The notes beneath the pieces were generated by a model that saw only the letters and a list, made by a program, of their open reading frames with translations, had not been told where the DNA came from and made no database searches. From RYN-428 sp035551995 (GTDB taxonomy: Bacteria > Planctomycetota > Phycisphaerae > Tepidisphaerales > Tepidisphaeraceae), in assembly GCA_035551995.1 (NCBI GenBank), contig DASZME010000044.1:1-58843 (forward strand): 58,843 bases of DNA, written 5' to 3'. The translations under genes were made by a program, and so were the position numbers. This document shows positions 23,997 to 32,912 of this stretch, one piece after another (position 1 is the stretch's first letter; the number at the start of each line of letters is the position of its first letter).

Positions 23997-24767
23997 ATGC
24001 CGCCAAGACCTTATATTCTTCACGAAGCGAATCACAAACAGCTGATCGCTTACGCCCCGAACGTGGCGATATTGCCGTGGGGCGCCACCGAGGCGCATAA
24101 CTATCATCTGCCGCATGGGACCGACGTGATCGAGGCTACGGTCCTTGCGGAACGATCCGCTCAAATCGCTTATGAGGCGGGAGCGAAAGTCATCGTCCTT
24201 CCCGCGATCCCGTTCGGCAACAACGCCCAGCAACAAGATCAGACCGCCACCGTCCATTTCAGCACGGCCACCGCCGCCGCGATTTTGACGGACGTGGCCA
24301 AGTCGCTCATGCGGCAGAAGATCGACCGCCTGGTCCTGCTCAACGCCCATGGCGGAAACGATTTCAAGCCGCTCATCCGCGACGTGCAGCTTGAAACGGA
24401 CATCCTGATTATTCTGGCCAATTTTTATCAGATGTGCCCCGACGCCGAGCGGCGGATTTTCCCGAATCCAGGGGATCATGCCGGGCAGTTGGAGACGAGT
24501 TTTTTGCTTTACGTCTGCCCGGATCTGGTTCGGCTCAATGACGCCGGCCCGGGAGATCGACTGCCGTTCGGCATCGAGGAACTAAAGCAACCCGGCGTCT
24601 GGACGCCGCGGCCATGGCGCCAAAGCCACCCCGACACCGGTTCGGGAAATCCGGCCGGCGCGTCGGCCGATCGGGGGCGGGAATATATCCACGCGGTCTC
24701 CGAGGCGCTGGCACGAATGTTCATTGGACTGTCGAGGGCGGAGAAGGGGCGAATTCCGTATCTTTGA
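23997..24767 (+). CDS. Creatininase-family metal-dependent amidohydrolase
   Basis: A 256-residue protein of the creatininase/MftE family. ATG 23997 has GAGAGG ten bases upstream, and the frame before it (from 23925) does not resemble the family. The metal-binding motifs are in place: ILPWGATEAHNYHLPHGTD (Glu, His, Asp), AIPFGNNA, LLNAHGGND (His-Gly-Gly-Asn) and the final DHAGQLETSF with Glu. Creatinine is only one possible substrate: other members open formamides or the mycofactocin peptide. No mycofactocin genes are nearby. Confidence 0.88.
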   Translation: MPPRPYILHEANHKQLIAYAPNVAILPWGATEAHNYHLPHGTDVIEATVLAERSAQIAYEAGAKVIVLPAIPFGNNAQQQDQTATVHFSTATAAAILTDVAKSLMRQKIDRLVLLNAHGGNDFKPLIRDVQLETDILIILANFYQMCPDAERRIFPNPGDHAGQLETSFLLYVCPDLVRLNDAGPGDRLPFGIEELKQPGVWTPRPWRQSHPDTGSGNPAGASADRGREYIHAVSEALARMFIGLSRAEKGRIPYL

Positions 24768-25198
24768 GAGGTTGCGATGTCGTGGCCGCGTTGGGTGGAA
24801 CAGAGCGGTTTCACGTTGTCGCAGCGAGTCTGGGTCGCCAATCACTCACCGCATGCGTGATCGCGAAACGCAGAGGTCGGCTGCAGCACGGCGCATCGCT
24901 GTAAATAGCGTTTTGTGAAGAATTTGCCGATCCCGTCACCCTTGATGGGCTCGATATCATCAATATTTCCACGCGCCTGACGTGCGTCTTCGTTGGATTC
25001 TTCGCCGCGGGTGGGGCATTAACGAGAATAACGGTGGGATGGGACATCATCGTCGCCGGACACGTTCCGGACACGTCCGTCGCGACGAAATGTCGTTTGA
25101 CAACAACCGGTCGTGGGTTATGGTTGATTCGATAGCGAAATTGTTTAATTTTACGCGACATCCATACGTGCCTCCACTCGGGAAGCGGCGTTATTGTT
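24768..25198. other. Gap with possible promoter, no gene seen
   Basis: A 431-base gap between the creatininase-family gene and the Kelch surface protein gene. No open frame with coding character is visible in either direction. A TTGACA at 25097-25102, followed 16 bases later by TATGGT (25119-25124), is a candidate promoter for the surface protein gene starting at 25199. Confidence 0.3.
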
Positions 25199-28100
25199 AT
25201 GAACATGCCATATTTCAGACGTCAACAGGCAGAACATGGCAGCCGGGCGCTGGCCCGCGCCGCCGGGCAATGGTTTGAGACGTTGGAAAGCCGCCGGCTT
25301 TTCAGCGGGTTTGCAGCCAACATCAGTTTTGAGCCCGCCAATGCGCCGGTTCCAACCGGTTATCTTGCCGACACCGGTATGGACTACGGCGATCGCGGCA
25401 ATGGTTTTACGTATGGGTGGAATGGAACGCATGCGGCACAAGTGGTCGCTCGGCATCCGAAAAAGCCGTCCGACGGCATGGACAATCTCGAAGACACGTT
25501 TGCCGCCATGCACCCCAAAGGCAACGCCAGCCAATGGCAGATCGCCGTTCCCGACGGCAACTATCAGATCAGCATCACCGCCGGCGATCCGTCGCAAAGC
25601 AGCGGGGAATATGCCATCGATGTCAACGGCGCCGCTTTTCTCACGGGCAAGGTGAAAGGACGCGCCGCGCGCTGGATTACGGCATCCAATGAAGTCGCCG
25701 TCACTGACGGACTGCTGACGCTCACCGTCCCGAAAAACCGCCAGGCGAAAATCGATTTCATCGGCATTTCACAAATCGTGCCGCCGCCCGTCGTCACCCC
25801 GCCGCCCACGCCGCCGCCCGTCGTGACGCCAACGCCCACCGAGGCGCCGTTCACCGGCACGGCGTTCAGCACGGGCCAAGCGATTCCGTTTGCGCAATAT
25901 GATCTCGGCGGGCAGGGCCTAGGCTTCAACGTCGCCACGACGACCAATCCCGGAAACGACGCCTACCGCGCGCCCGATCCGGTCGGCATCGACACCGGAG
26001 GAACGACCGGAAATGTCATTGCCGAGACCACCGCCGGCGAGTGGCTGAATTATACGATCGACGTCGCGACGGCCGGCGCGTACGCCCTCAGCGCATCGGT
26101 CTCCAACGCGGCGGCGGGCGGTAGTTTCCATGCCGTCGTCGGCGGCGCGGATGTGACCGGCGCCCTGACCGTGCCCAACACGGGCGATCCCACCGTATTC
26201 GCCACCGTAACCTCCGGCGCCTTCAATCTCGCCGCCGGCACGCAAACGATCGGCATCTACTTCGATGCCATCGCGTCAAACGGGACGGCGGGCGACTTCG
26301 ATACGTTTACGCTGGCCCCGCCGGTCGTAACGCCGCCGCCGACCAATCCGGTTCCCGTCGCCGAAACTCCGTTCCTGGGAACGGCTTTTACCGACAGCGA
26401 GAACATCCCGTTCGCCGACTACGACTTCGGCGGGGAAGGCGTCGCCTTTCACGACACCACCGCGACCAATCTCGGCAACGACGACCTACGCGATCCCGAC
26501 GCGGTCGATATTGAGGCCGGCGGAAACACCAGCGGCGACGTAGTCGGATTTACCGCGGCCGGGGAATGGCTTAACTACTCGGTGAATATCGCGACGGCCG
26601 GCGACTATCAATTCACCGGCTCTGTCGCCAACACCGCCGCCGGCGGATCGATCCACGTCGTGGTCAATGGATCGGACGTCACCGGCGCCATCGCGATTCC
26701 CAATACCGGCTCCTTTACCGCCTACCAGACGATCACGTCCAACGCGTTCAACGTCTCCGCGGGCGTTGCGGTCGTGCGCGTATCGTTCGACACGGCTTCG
26801 TCAAACGGCGCTCTGGGAAATTTTGACTACTTCCAGCTAGTTCCCGCCTCCACCGTCCCAACCACCACCGAGGCGCCTTATCTAGCTGCGTTCACAACCA
26901 ACGAGACGATTCCCGCCGTCCAATATGACAAGGGGGGCGAGGGCGTCGCCTATCACGACACCACGACGGCCAATCTCGGCGGCGACAACTATCGCGGCAG
27001 CGACGGCGTGGACATTCAAGCCGGCGGCGCGACCGGAAACGTGGTCGCTTACGTCGCCGCCGGCGAATGGCTCAACTACACGATTAACATCGCCACCGCG
27101 GGAAACTACGTTCTCGATGCGTCGGTGGCCAATCCGGAAAGCGGCGGGAGCTTCCATGCCGAGGTGGCAGGCGCCAATCTCACCGGCGCCCTGGCGATCC
27201 CCGCGACCGCCGATTTTACGACCTACGCCACCGTAACGTCGTCGTCGTTTTTCCTGTCGGCCGGAACGCAGGTCCTGCATGTCGCGATGGACGCGGCGGC
27301 GAAAAACGGAGGCGTCGCCAATTTCGACTGGTTCCAGATCGAGCCGGCCCCGACGACGCCGACCTTGCAGGTTCAGCCCCTCGTCTGGACCACCGCTCAC
27401 AACGCCAACGAAGGACTTGCCGAAGCCAAATCGGTCGGCGTGAATGGCTTACTCTACGTTTTCGGCGGCTACTTCACGACCACGCCCGAATACCAGGCCA
27501 CCACCTCGTCGGAAGCCTACAACCCCGCCACCGATCAATGGACGGAACTGGCGCCGTTGCCCGTGCCGACGACGCACATGGGCATCGCCACCGACGGAAC
27601 CTATATCTACATCGTCGGCGGCTATCTCTACGACCCCAAGACAACCTACCAGACCTTCGGCACCACCAACTCGTGGCGCTATGACATCGCCACCAATACG
27701 TGGAGCGCGTTTGTTCCGCTTCCGGCGGCGCGCGGCGCCGGCGGCATGGAACTGCTCGACGGGTATCTGCATTTCTTCGACGGCCTGGCGCCGCCCAACA
27801 AGACGCCGGAGAGCGATCATTGGATGCTTGACCTGAGCAGCGCCGATCCGCAATGGGTCACGGCGGCGCCCACGCCCTTCTCGCGCAACCATTTCTCCAG
27901 CGCCGTCCTTGACGGAAAGATTTATCTCATGGGCGGCCGTTCGCTCGGCGATGATTTGGCGGATCCTTCCGCCGAGTGCATCACCTGGGATCCGACCAAT
28001 CCCGACGTCTGGACGCCGATCGCCAGCCTCCCGCAGATTCGAGCGCTGGCGGTGTCCGCGGTGATCGACGGCTACATCTTCCTGGCCGGCGGAACGACGA

Positions 28101-28288
28101 CGTCGTACACGCCGATCAACACCGTGATCATGTACGATCCGACGACCAATACCTGGTCAAACCAGACGCCGATCCCCGCGCAGCGCCTGGCGCCCTGCGG
28201 CGGCGCGGTGGGCAATCTCCTGGTGGTCACCACCGGCTTATCCCAGACCCTTCAATCGACGACGTGGGTAGCCAAAGTCAGTGTGTAA
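25199..28288 (+). CDS. LEPR-XLL surface protein with CBM6-like repeats and Kelch propeller
   Basis: A 1029-residue protein. N-terminal signature QWFETLESRRLFSG (LEPR-XLL). Residues of about 60-180 form a malectin-like domain. Three CBM6/DUF5010-like beta-sandwich repeats follow, beginning near residues 215, 380 and 555, each with the AGEWLNY motif and a VxYDxGGxGVAxHD turn. Residues 720-1020 are a Kelch propeller of five or six blades (GLLYVFGGYFT, YIYIVGGYLYD, GKIYLMGGRSL). Pro/Thr linkers (VVTPPPTPPPVVTPTPT) join the domains. No transmembrane or sortase anchor is seen. CBM6 domains bind beta-glucans or xylans, so a polysaccharide-binding or matrix role is likely but unproven. Confidence 0.85.
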   Translation: MNMPYFRRQQAEHGSRALARAAGQWFETLESRRLFSGFAANISFEPANAPVPTGYLADTGMDYGDRGNGFTYGWNGTHAAQVVARHPKKPSDGMDNLEDTFAAMHPKGNASQWQIAVPDGNYQISITAGDPSQSSGEYAIDVNGAAFLTGKVKGRAARWITASNEVAVTDGLLTLTVPKNRQAKIDFIGISQIVPPPVVTPPPTPPPVVTPTPTEAPFTGTAFSTGQAIPFAQYDLGGQGLGFNVATTTNPGNDAYRAPDPVGIDTGGTTGNVIAETTAGEWLNYTIDVATAGAYALSASVSNAAAGGSFHAVVGGADVTGALTVPNTGDPTVFATVTSGAFNLAAGTQTIGIYFDAIASNGTAGDFDTFTLAPPVVTPPPTNPVPVAETPFLGTAFTDSENIPFADYDFGGEGVAFHDTTATNLGNDDLRDPDAVDIEAGGNTSGDVVGFTAAGEWLNYSVNIATAGDYQFTGSVANTAAGGSIHVVVNGSDVTGAIAIPNTGSFTAYQTITSNAFNVSAGVAVVRVSFDTASSNGALGNFDYFQLVPASTVPTTTEAPYLAAFTTNETIPAVQYDKGGEGVAYHDTTTANLGGDNYRGSDGVDIQAGGATGNVVAYVAAGEWLNYTINIATAGNYVLDASVANPESGGSFHAEVAGANLTGALAIPATADFTTYATVTSSSFFLSAGTQVLHVAMDAAAKNGGVANFDWFQIEPAPTTPTLQVQPLVWTTAHNANEGLAEAKSVGVNGLLYVFGGYFTTTPEYQATTSSEAYNPATDQWTELAPLPVPTTHMGIATDGTYIYIVGGYLYDPKTTYQTFGTTNSWRYDIATNTWSAFVPLPAARGAGGMELLDGYLHFFDGLAPPNKTPESDHWMLDLSSADPQWVTAAPTPFSRNHFSSAVLDGKIYLMGGRSLGDDLADPSAECITWDPTNPDVWTPIASLPQIRALAVSAVIDGYIFLAGGTTTSYTPINTVIMYDPTTNTWSNQTPIPAQRLAPCGGAVGNLLVVTTGLSQTLQSTTWVAKVSV

Positions 28289-28429
28289 TCGTCCCACAAA
28301 GTGATCGCTGAACCGGCTGTCGAGCCAACGTGATCTTTAGTACAGCCTCGTTAACTGCGTCCTTTTTTATCAGCCATCGCTTTGCGCGCCTTTCGCGTCC
28401 CTTTCGATTCTTCGCGAGAAGAAGCCCTC

Positions 28430-28570
28430 ACCCTGCCCTCTCCCGGAGTAGGACTTGTCGATTTAATCGGTTTTTCGCGCGTTTTCACCCTCGTTTTCCG
28501 CGAGAAAACGAAGTTTGTAAGACGGAAATCGGATTAAATCGACAAGCCCAGTACCGGGCGAGGGTTTGAT
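28430..28570. repeat. Hairpin repeat family 2, copy split by an insertion
   Basis: Left part 28430-28450 (ACCCTGCCCTCTCCCGGAGTA) and right part 28550-28570 (AGTACCGGGCGAGGGTTTGAT) match, as two pieces, a single uninterrupted copy at 34996-35035 (CCTGCCCTCTCCCGGAGCACC then GGGCGAGGGTATG). The interruption is the MITE described next. Downstream homology continues as GCGTGATCGCGCAAG in both copies. Confidence 0.75.
28451..28549. mobile_element. MITE-like element, 99 bp, with 4-bp target duplication
   Basis: The element starts GGACTTGTCGATTTAATC and ends with the near-perfect inverse GATTAAATCGACAAGCCC, giving terminal inverted repeats of about 18 bases. AGTA is directly repeated on both sides (28447-28450 and 28550-28553). 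Inside there is a second hairpin (CGTTTTC..GAAAACG). No coding capacity. It is a non-autonomous transposon remnant, mobilised by a transposase not in the window. Confidence 0.7.
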
Positions 28571-28624
28571 TAAAAACACGCGTGATCGCGCAAGGTGATT
28601 TGGGGCGGTCAGCGAAAGAAATCG
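28571..28624. other. Short gap before the paralogue gene end
   Basis: No gene; only the tail of repeat family 2. Confidence 0.3.
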
Positions 28625-30331
28625 TCATTCACGCGGATCATCTATCGTTATTTCCATATCGAGATGAGCTCCACCGCTCCGGACTGTCGTGGCAAACGCG
28701 AAATTGCAGAAGTCGCCGATCGGAGTAGTCACGGATCCAACGGTTTCGTCGCCGACCGTGACTGCGAATGTGACATCCGTATCCGTTCTGGAAACCGACC
28801 ATGTGTACATGGCGCCCATCTTGAGACCCAGCAGCGAGAATCGTGTGCTTCCTTTTCTGTCGATCAACATGATGTAGTACCTGTACGCGGCGCCGCCGTC
28901 GATTGCCGAGACAGTGATCGTGCCGCGCGCTTCGGGCAGGCGGAGCAGCACCGCTTTGCCGAGCCATCCGCTGGGCCTTCCGAGCACGGCGGGGGCGTCC
29001 CCGTTTACTTTCTTAATGCCAAAGATGCGAAACTTTCCGGAACGGATGTCGACGGTCAGGACATCGGGAACGTCAGGGCTGTCAATTTTGAAGAATGGGC
29101 CATGGTCGTCACCAAGAAATTCGCCGACGAATTTCTTGATGATAGTTTCCTCTGACCCCGGCGGGAGTGGGAGACGGCGCGCCGCCGACGCTTCGGCAAT
29201 CCGCCGCTCCAAAAGGGAATGTTGCAAACCCGTACTGTTTTTCAACGCGGATTTGTAGAAAGAGGCAGCGTGCTGCCGGATCGCCGTGCGGTTGGCATCA
29301 GGCTGGTGGGCGGCGGTTTCCCACCAACCATCACCAAGCTGAATGATATCGTCGAGCTTGTCGGGCCGGGAGATTTCCATGGCGGCCAGTCGCTTCAAAT
29401 TCGCTTCGCCGCTGCGGGCGAGGAGGGGTACGCCCCCTGTCCAGTCGCGCTTGCCAAAACAGAGGTAGGCGCCAACGACCAAATTCGCCGCTGGGTCATT
29501 GGGCGACGATTTTAACTTCTCGGCGGCGATCTGCGCGCGGTCGTGGGCGACACGAAGCGTCTCAACCGCCTTGGCGCGCCGCTGAACCAACGCCGTCAGC
29601 TCGGCGTTACGCGTGGCCGCCAGTCGGACCTGCACAATGATGCGCTGGGCGGTGCGAAAATCATCGTCGCTGACGAGATGATCGACCAGATCAAGAGCTG
29701 TGCGAACATTTTCGGCCGCGGCCTCGGGCGAGCCGCCACGCAAGTCCGTCTTGAGGGCGGCGTCGGCTTTGACGCTCAGTCCGTCAACCTGATATTGCGA
29801 CGCCATCGCGTCGGCGGCCTTGAAACAAAGGTCAAGATCGCCCGCCTCCTTCGATGCATCGATCGCGCCGCCGAGCAGAACGTATTCGTCGGACGCGTTG
29901 TCCTCGGTCTTGGGAACTCCATCCAAAAGGGCCACGGCGAGCTTCTGGCGGCCTTGGATTGATCGATCCTTCAGTTGGTCGGCGAAAGTGGCTCTAAGCA
30001 GTTTGCGCGACCGCGCCTGCGCAGAACCGGCGGGGATCGGACGTCGGGAGGTTTCGGCAATTCCATCGCCCGAACCAATCGGATTTGGATGAGGAAACTG
30101 CCGAGCTGGTTGAGTGACGCCTAAAGGCGGCGCCGAAGCGTCCGTCGGCGATAAGGGAGCGGGATGGGTCGGACCGGTCGGTTTGGGCGGCGTCCAGTCG
30201 TCGTCAAAGATGCTCCCGCCCCGAGCAAGCATCGCTGGACATAACCCGGCGCACACGAGGCAAAGTACCGCAACTTTTCGCAGGCCTCCCTGAACGGCAA
30301 TGGAAGATTTGTTGCGGGCTCGCATATACAC
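28625..30331 (-). CDS. Secreted paralogue of the 1007-residue triple-repeat protein
   Basis: A 568-residue exported protein. The N-terminus has a signal sequence (LRKVAVLCLVCAGLCPAML), then SIFDDDWTPPKPTGPTHPAP, very close to the same segment in the 9668-12691 protein. The helical body is also shared: RSRKLLRATFADQLKDRSI, LLGGAIDASKEAGDLDLC, GDGWWETAA. After residue of about 385 the two differ. This one ends in a single beta-rich domain (HGPFFKIDSPDVPDVLTVDI, SGKFRIFGIKKVNGD), not in the three LamG-like repeats. Start ATG 30325 or 30331; neither has a strong ribosome site. Function unknown; extracytoplasmic. Confidence 0.7.
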   Translation of the reverse strand: MYMRARNKSSIAVQGGLRKVAVLCLVCAGLCPAMLARGGSIFDDDWTPPKPTGPTHPAPLSPTDASAPPLGVTQPARQFPHPNPIGSGDGIAETSRRPIPAGSAQARSRKLLRATFADQLKDRSIQGRQKLAVALLDGVPKTEDNASDEYVLLGGAIDASKEAGDLDLCFKAADAMASQYQVDGLSVKADAALKTDLRGGSPEAAAENVRTALDLVDHLVSDDDFRTAQRIIVQVRLAATRNAELTALVQRRAKAVETLRVAHDRAQIAAEKLKSSPNDPAANLVVGAYLCFGKRDWTGGVPLLARSGEANLKRLAAMEISRPDKLDDIIQLGDGWWETAAHQPDANRTAIRQHAASFYKSALKNSTGLQHSLLERRIAEASAARRLPLPPGSEETIIKKFVGEFLGDDHGPFFKIDSPDVPDVLTVDIRSGKFRIFGIKKVNGDAPAVLGRPSGWLGKAVLLRLPEARGTITVSAIDGGAAYRYYIMLIDRKGSTRFSLLGLKMGAMYTWSVSRTDTDVTFAVTVGDETVGSVTTPIGDFCNFAFATTVRSGGAHLDMEITIDDPRE

Positions 30332-30762
30332 TCCGTTAGAAAATTTGCAGTGCTGAAGCGGCCTAAACGCGCGTCGGAATTATCGTGATGTCGTTTATTT
30401 TCAGCAAGAGGAGAGTTCGATGAGAGTTCGAATTAGCCGGATCACGTTCATCATCCATCAAAAGGTGAAAAGGTGACATTCATCAAATTGATTTCCGAAA
30501 CGGGAAATCCTTCGGCGAGCGAAAAAGCTTAGATTTCCCGGCGGATCGATTGACCACATGATAAACAATGCCGCCGGGCGTGACGCGTGGCTTCTTAGCC
30601 ATGGACGCGGTTATATTCGACGCGCGAACGAAAAGAAACTAATTGCGAACAGTTGCGACCCCGTTTTCCGGTCCCCCGTTTTTCCGGTCCCGGCACGGAG
30701 GCTATATTCCAAGCCGGGGTTTAACGCGCTATACCCAGGCTGTTGAATCACAGGATTTCTCA
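30332..30762. other. Divergent intergenic region
   Basis: No open frame with coding character between the paralogue gene and the PEP-CTERM gene. Short direct repeats (GAGAGTTCGA twice near 30412-30432, CGTTTTCCGGTCCCCC and GTTTTTCCGGTCCCGG near 30660-30700) are seen; their meaning is unclear. Confidence 0.3.
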
Positions 30763-30791
30763 TTGGCGCACGCCGTGGCGTTCGATATATT
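30763..30791 (+). promoter_or_regulatory. Sigma-70-type promoter of the PEP-CTERM gene
   Basis: TTGGCG (30763-30768) and TATATT (30786-30791) are 17 bases apart, 45 bases before ATG 30836. Both hexamers are close to the consensus. The strongest promoter-like match seen in the window. Confidence 0.5.
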
Positions 30792-30835
30792 ATGTAAACA
30801 AATCTGGTGTTTCGGCGGAAGTCCGGGAGGACTAC

Positions 30836-31540
30836 ATGAAATCACATCCCTTTGTCTTGCTCGTAGGGGCGGCGTCATTTTTGGCGTTGGGCCTGTCGGC
30901 GCAAGGAGCGGTCGTTTTCACAAGTCAACTGCGGGAAGTGGACTTTTGGAGCATCGGTACGCCAACGGTTTACGGACTTGCCAATGGCGCCACCCCGACC
31001 GCCAACGAGTCGGTCTACACAGTTCCGGATTTTTCGAACTATTCGGTTGGGCCTCTCGATAATTCGTCCGGCAACGTTTACACGTCAGCGTTGACGACGA
31101 CAGCCGGCGGCGCAACGATCATTTTTTCCTATGCTGGCGTGCAAGACCATAGGCCCCCCGGAAATCTGATGTCCTATTTTGATTACACCACGATGGAAAC
31201 CCGCGTGTCACTTCAAATCGACCAGCCGCAGACCGCCACTTTCACTTTTTTTTCGCCCCTTGGATCCGCGTCTTTTGGGGGAGCCACATGGAGCGCTCCA
31301 ATTGCCGTCGGCAACTTGTCCCAGGAGACGGCTATGCTGGCGCCGGGGAGCTATACGCTGGATTATAAGGAAAGCGAACAATACGTGCCGTCATTCGGTG
31401 GCGGGCAGGATGCCACCTTCGCTCTAATCCCCGCCCCCGAACCATCGACTCTCCTGCTCGCGTTGTTCGCCGCGCCGGTTTTTATCCGCAGACCGCGCTT
31501 GCGGCCGCGCCGGTCAGGCATGCCGCAAGAAAGGTCGTAA
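30836..31540 (+). CDS. PEP-CTERM surface protein
   Basis: A 234-residue protein from ATG 30836 (GGGAGG five bases upstream; an upstream TTG at 30743 would be outside the promoter). A signal peptide covers residues 1-25 (VLLVGAASFLALGLSAQGA). The body is beta-rich (TATFTFFSPLGSASFGG). The C-terminus is a PEP-CTERM sorting signal: PAPEPSTLLLALFAAPVF followed by the basic tail RRPRLRPRR. Such proteins are cut by exosortase and often go to extracellular polymer. An exosortase gene is not in the window. The body belongs to no family I recognise. Confidence 0.75.
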   Translation: MKSHPFVLLVGAASFLALGLSAQGAVVFTSQLREVDFWSIGTPTVYGLANGATPTANESVYTVPDFSNYSVGPLDNSSGNVYTSALTTTAGGATIIFSYAGVQDHRPPGNLMSYFDYTTMETRVSLQIDQPQTATFTFFSPLGSASFGGATWSAPIAVGNLSQETAMLAPGSYTLDYKESEQYVPSFGGGQDATFALIPAPEPSTLLLALFAAPVFIRRPRLRPRRSGMPQERS

Positions 31541-31573
31541 TCAAGCCGCGCCTTGCCGTCGTTTTGGTATCCC

Positions 31574-31786
31574 CTAACGAAGGCAGGAAACATCCCGCAC
31601 ACCAGACATAAACATCCACAATATATACAGATGAACCGCAATTGCGCCTAAGAATAGTAACGGATGGAATTTCCAGTCGATTATTTTGTCATTTAGTCCT
31701 ACCTTGCCAGCTACGATCGCTCGGAAAATGCGCCGCGCAAGCCAACCGGCCATTAGTACACCGAAGAGCATCACCGGCCACTTCAT
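31574..31786 (-). CDS. Small membrane protein
   Basis: A 70-residue protein with two predicted membrane helices, WPVMLFGVLMAGWLARRIF and FHPLLFLGAIAVHLYILWMF, joined by the charged loop RAIVAGKVGLNDKIID. ATG 31786 is preferred; the frame is open to 31804. No family recognised. Convergent with the PEP-CTERM gene, ends 33 bases away. Confidence 0.5.
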   Translation of the reverse strand: MKWPVMLFGVLMAGWLARRIFRAIVAGKVGLNDKIIDWKFHPLLFLGAIAVHLYILWMFMSGVRDVSCLR

Positions 31787-31935
31787 CGAACACTCCAAGC
31801 GCAAGCGACGTGAAGACGGACTAAATGACGAGAGCGAAAAGGAATCGCATCCTCGCCCGTAGAGGCACGCTTTCGATTATCAAGAACAGGGCGACCGAAA
31901 CCGGCGCGCATCTTGTTGCGTTCCCTTCGCGTGAC

Positions 31936-32067
31936 TTATTTCTTTTTCCCCATCGCCGCTTTAGATTTGGCCGCCAAGTCCTGCTTCTTTTTCATGTCGG
32001 CGCTGTTGGTCTTGGCTTGTTTCTGAGACGCTTGTTTCTGGGCCGCCTTCGGGGATTTGTCTCCCAT
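31936..32067 (-). CDS. 43-residue basic protein
   Basis: A very small gene: ATG 32067, AAAGGTG eight bases upstream, stop at 31936-31938. The product reads MGDKSPKAAQKQASQKQAKT and then NSADMKKKQDLAAKSKAAM and GKKK. The MGDKSPK start and K/Q/A-rich composition match a widespread family of tiny, conserved, uncharacterised bacterial proteins. Highly basic, predicted largely helical or unstructured. Could bind nucleic acid or ribosome; not known. Confidence 0.65.
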   Translation of the reverse strand: MGDKSPKAAQKQASQKQAKTNSADMKKKQDLAAKSKAAMGKKK

Positions 32068-32341
32068 TGTGATTCACCTTTCGTATATGAGTTGGTTGCT
32101 TCGTGAGACACGTTAGTTCGTTGCGGGCAAAGAAACAACCAATCAATCCCGCCCGCAATCGTCATCCGGACGCGTGGACGAACCCGAGCCGAAGGATTTG
32201 GCGTCGTGGTTCTTCAGGCACACTTTGCGACAACGCTCATCATTTTTGCTGGAAAGACCCGCCGGTCCGGTTCTGAGGAAGGGAAGGCCGGAACAGCCGG
32301 CGTTCCCTTCCCCTATAACTCAGGACGTGCACTCGGACAAA
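32068..32341. other. Intergenic region without a recognised feature
   Basis: 274 bases between the small basic protein gene and the YqeY-type gene. No coding frame; only a G+C-rich stretch at 32260-32310. Nothing recognised. Confidence 0.3.
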
Positions 32342-32770
32342 TTATTGAAGTTTTTTCTTTAACGCCGCGTTGACCGCGCCCGGATCGACCGCCGTTCCGT
32401 GGGCTTTCATGAACATCCCCATCGCCTGGCCGAACTGCTTGGCGGTAAACGTGTTGGTTTTCAGGAATTCGTCAACCAATTTCTCGGTTTCTTCCGGCGA
32501 AGCCTTCTTTGGCATGTACTCTTCGACCACGCCGATCTCGTATTTCAGGCTTTCGACTTCGGCGGCTTTGCCGAGCTTTTGATATTCTTCGAGGCTTTTG
32601 CGGAGCTTCTTGCAGTAGGCCGCGACGGCGTCCTCGGCGGTCGTGGGTTTGGGAGCCATGTCGATGATCTTTACGTCGCTGATGAGCATGCGGATCACGT
32701 CCAGGCGTTTCTGGTCGCGGGCCCGCATGGCGGTCTTCATGTCTTCCTGTAATTTTCCGAGCAGTTCCAT
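32342..32770 (-). CDS. GatB/YqeY domain protein
   Basis: A 142-residue protein matching the YqeY family along its whole length: LLGKLQEDMKTAMRARDQKR, the basic helix MLISDVKIIDM, EYMPKKASPEETEKLVDEFL and the C-terminal FGQAMGMFMKAHGTAVDPG. The family resembles the tail domain of GatB/E that holds tRNA in amidotransferases; free YqeY proteins are cytosolic and their task is not settled. Diverges from rho, 142 bases apart. Confidence 0.9.
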   Translation of the reverse strand: MELLGKLQEDMKTAMRARDQKRLDVIRMLISDVKIIDMAPKPTTAEDAVAAYCKKLRKSLEEYQKLGKAAEVESLKYEIGVVEEYMPKKASPEETEKLVDEFLKTNTFTAKQFGQAMGMFMKAHGTAVDPGAVNAALKKKLQ

Positions 32771-32912
32771 GTTTTGACACTCCAGTAGAAAGGACTTATG
32801 CTTGGTATTCTACCGTGGACGGAACTACAAGACACCTGTGAGTTCCATTTCCCAGTCAGATTGACGAGAGCAGGCGCCGGCCAGTCAGGCGGACGCGCGG
32901 ATTGAACAACCG

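Noticed and set aside
28430..28570. Rho-independent terminator at the hairpin
   Set aside because: Stem and loop are interrupted by the 99-bp element, and the uninterrupted copy has no T-run after the stem.
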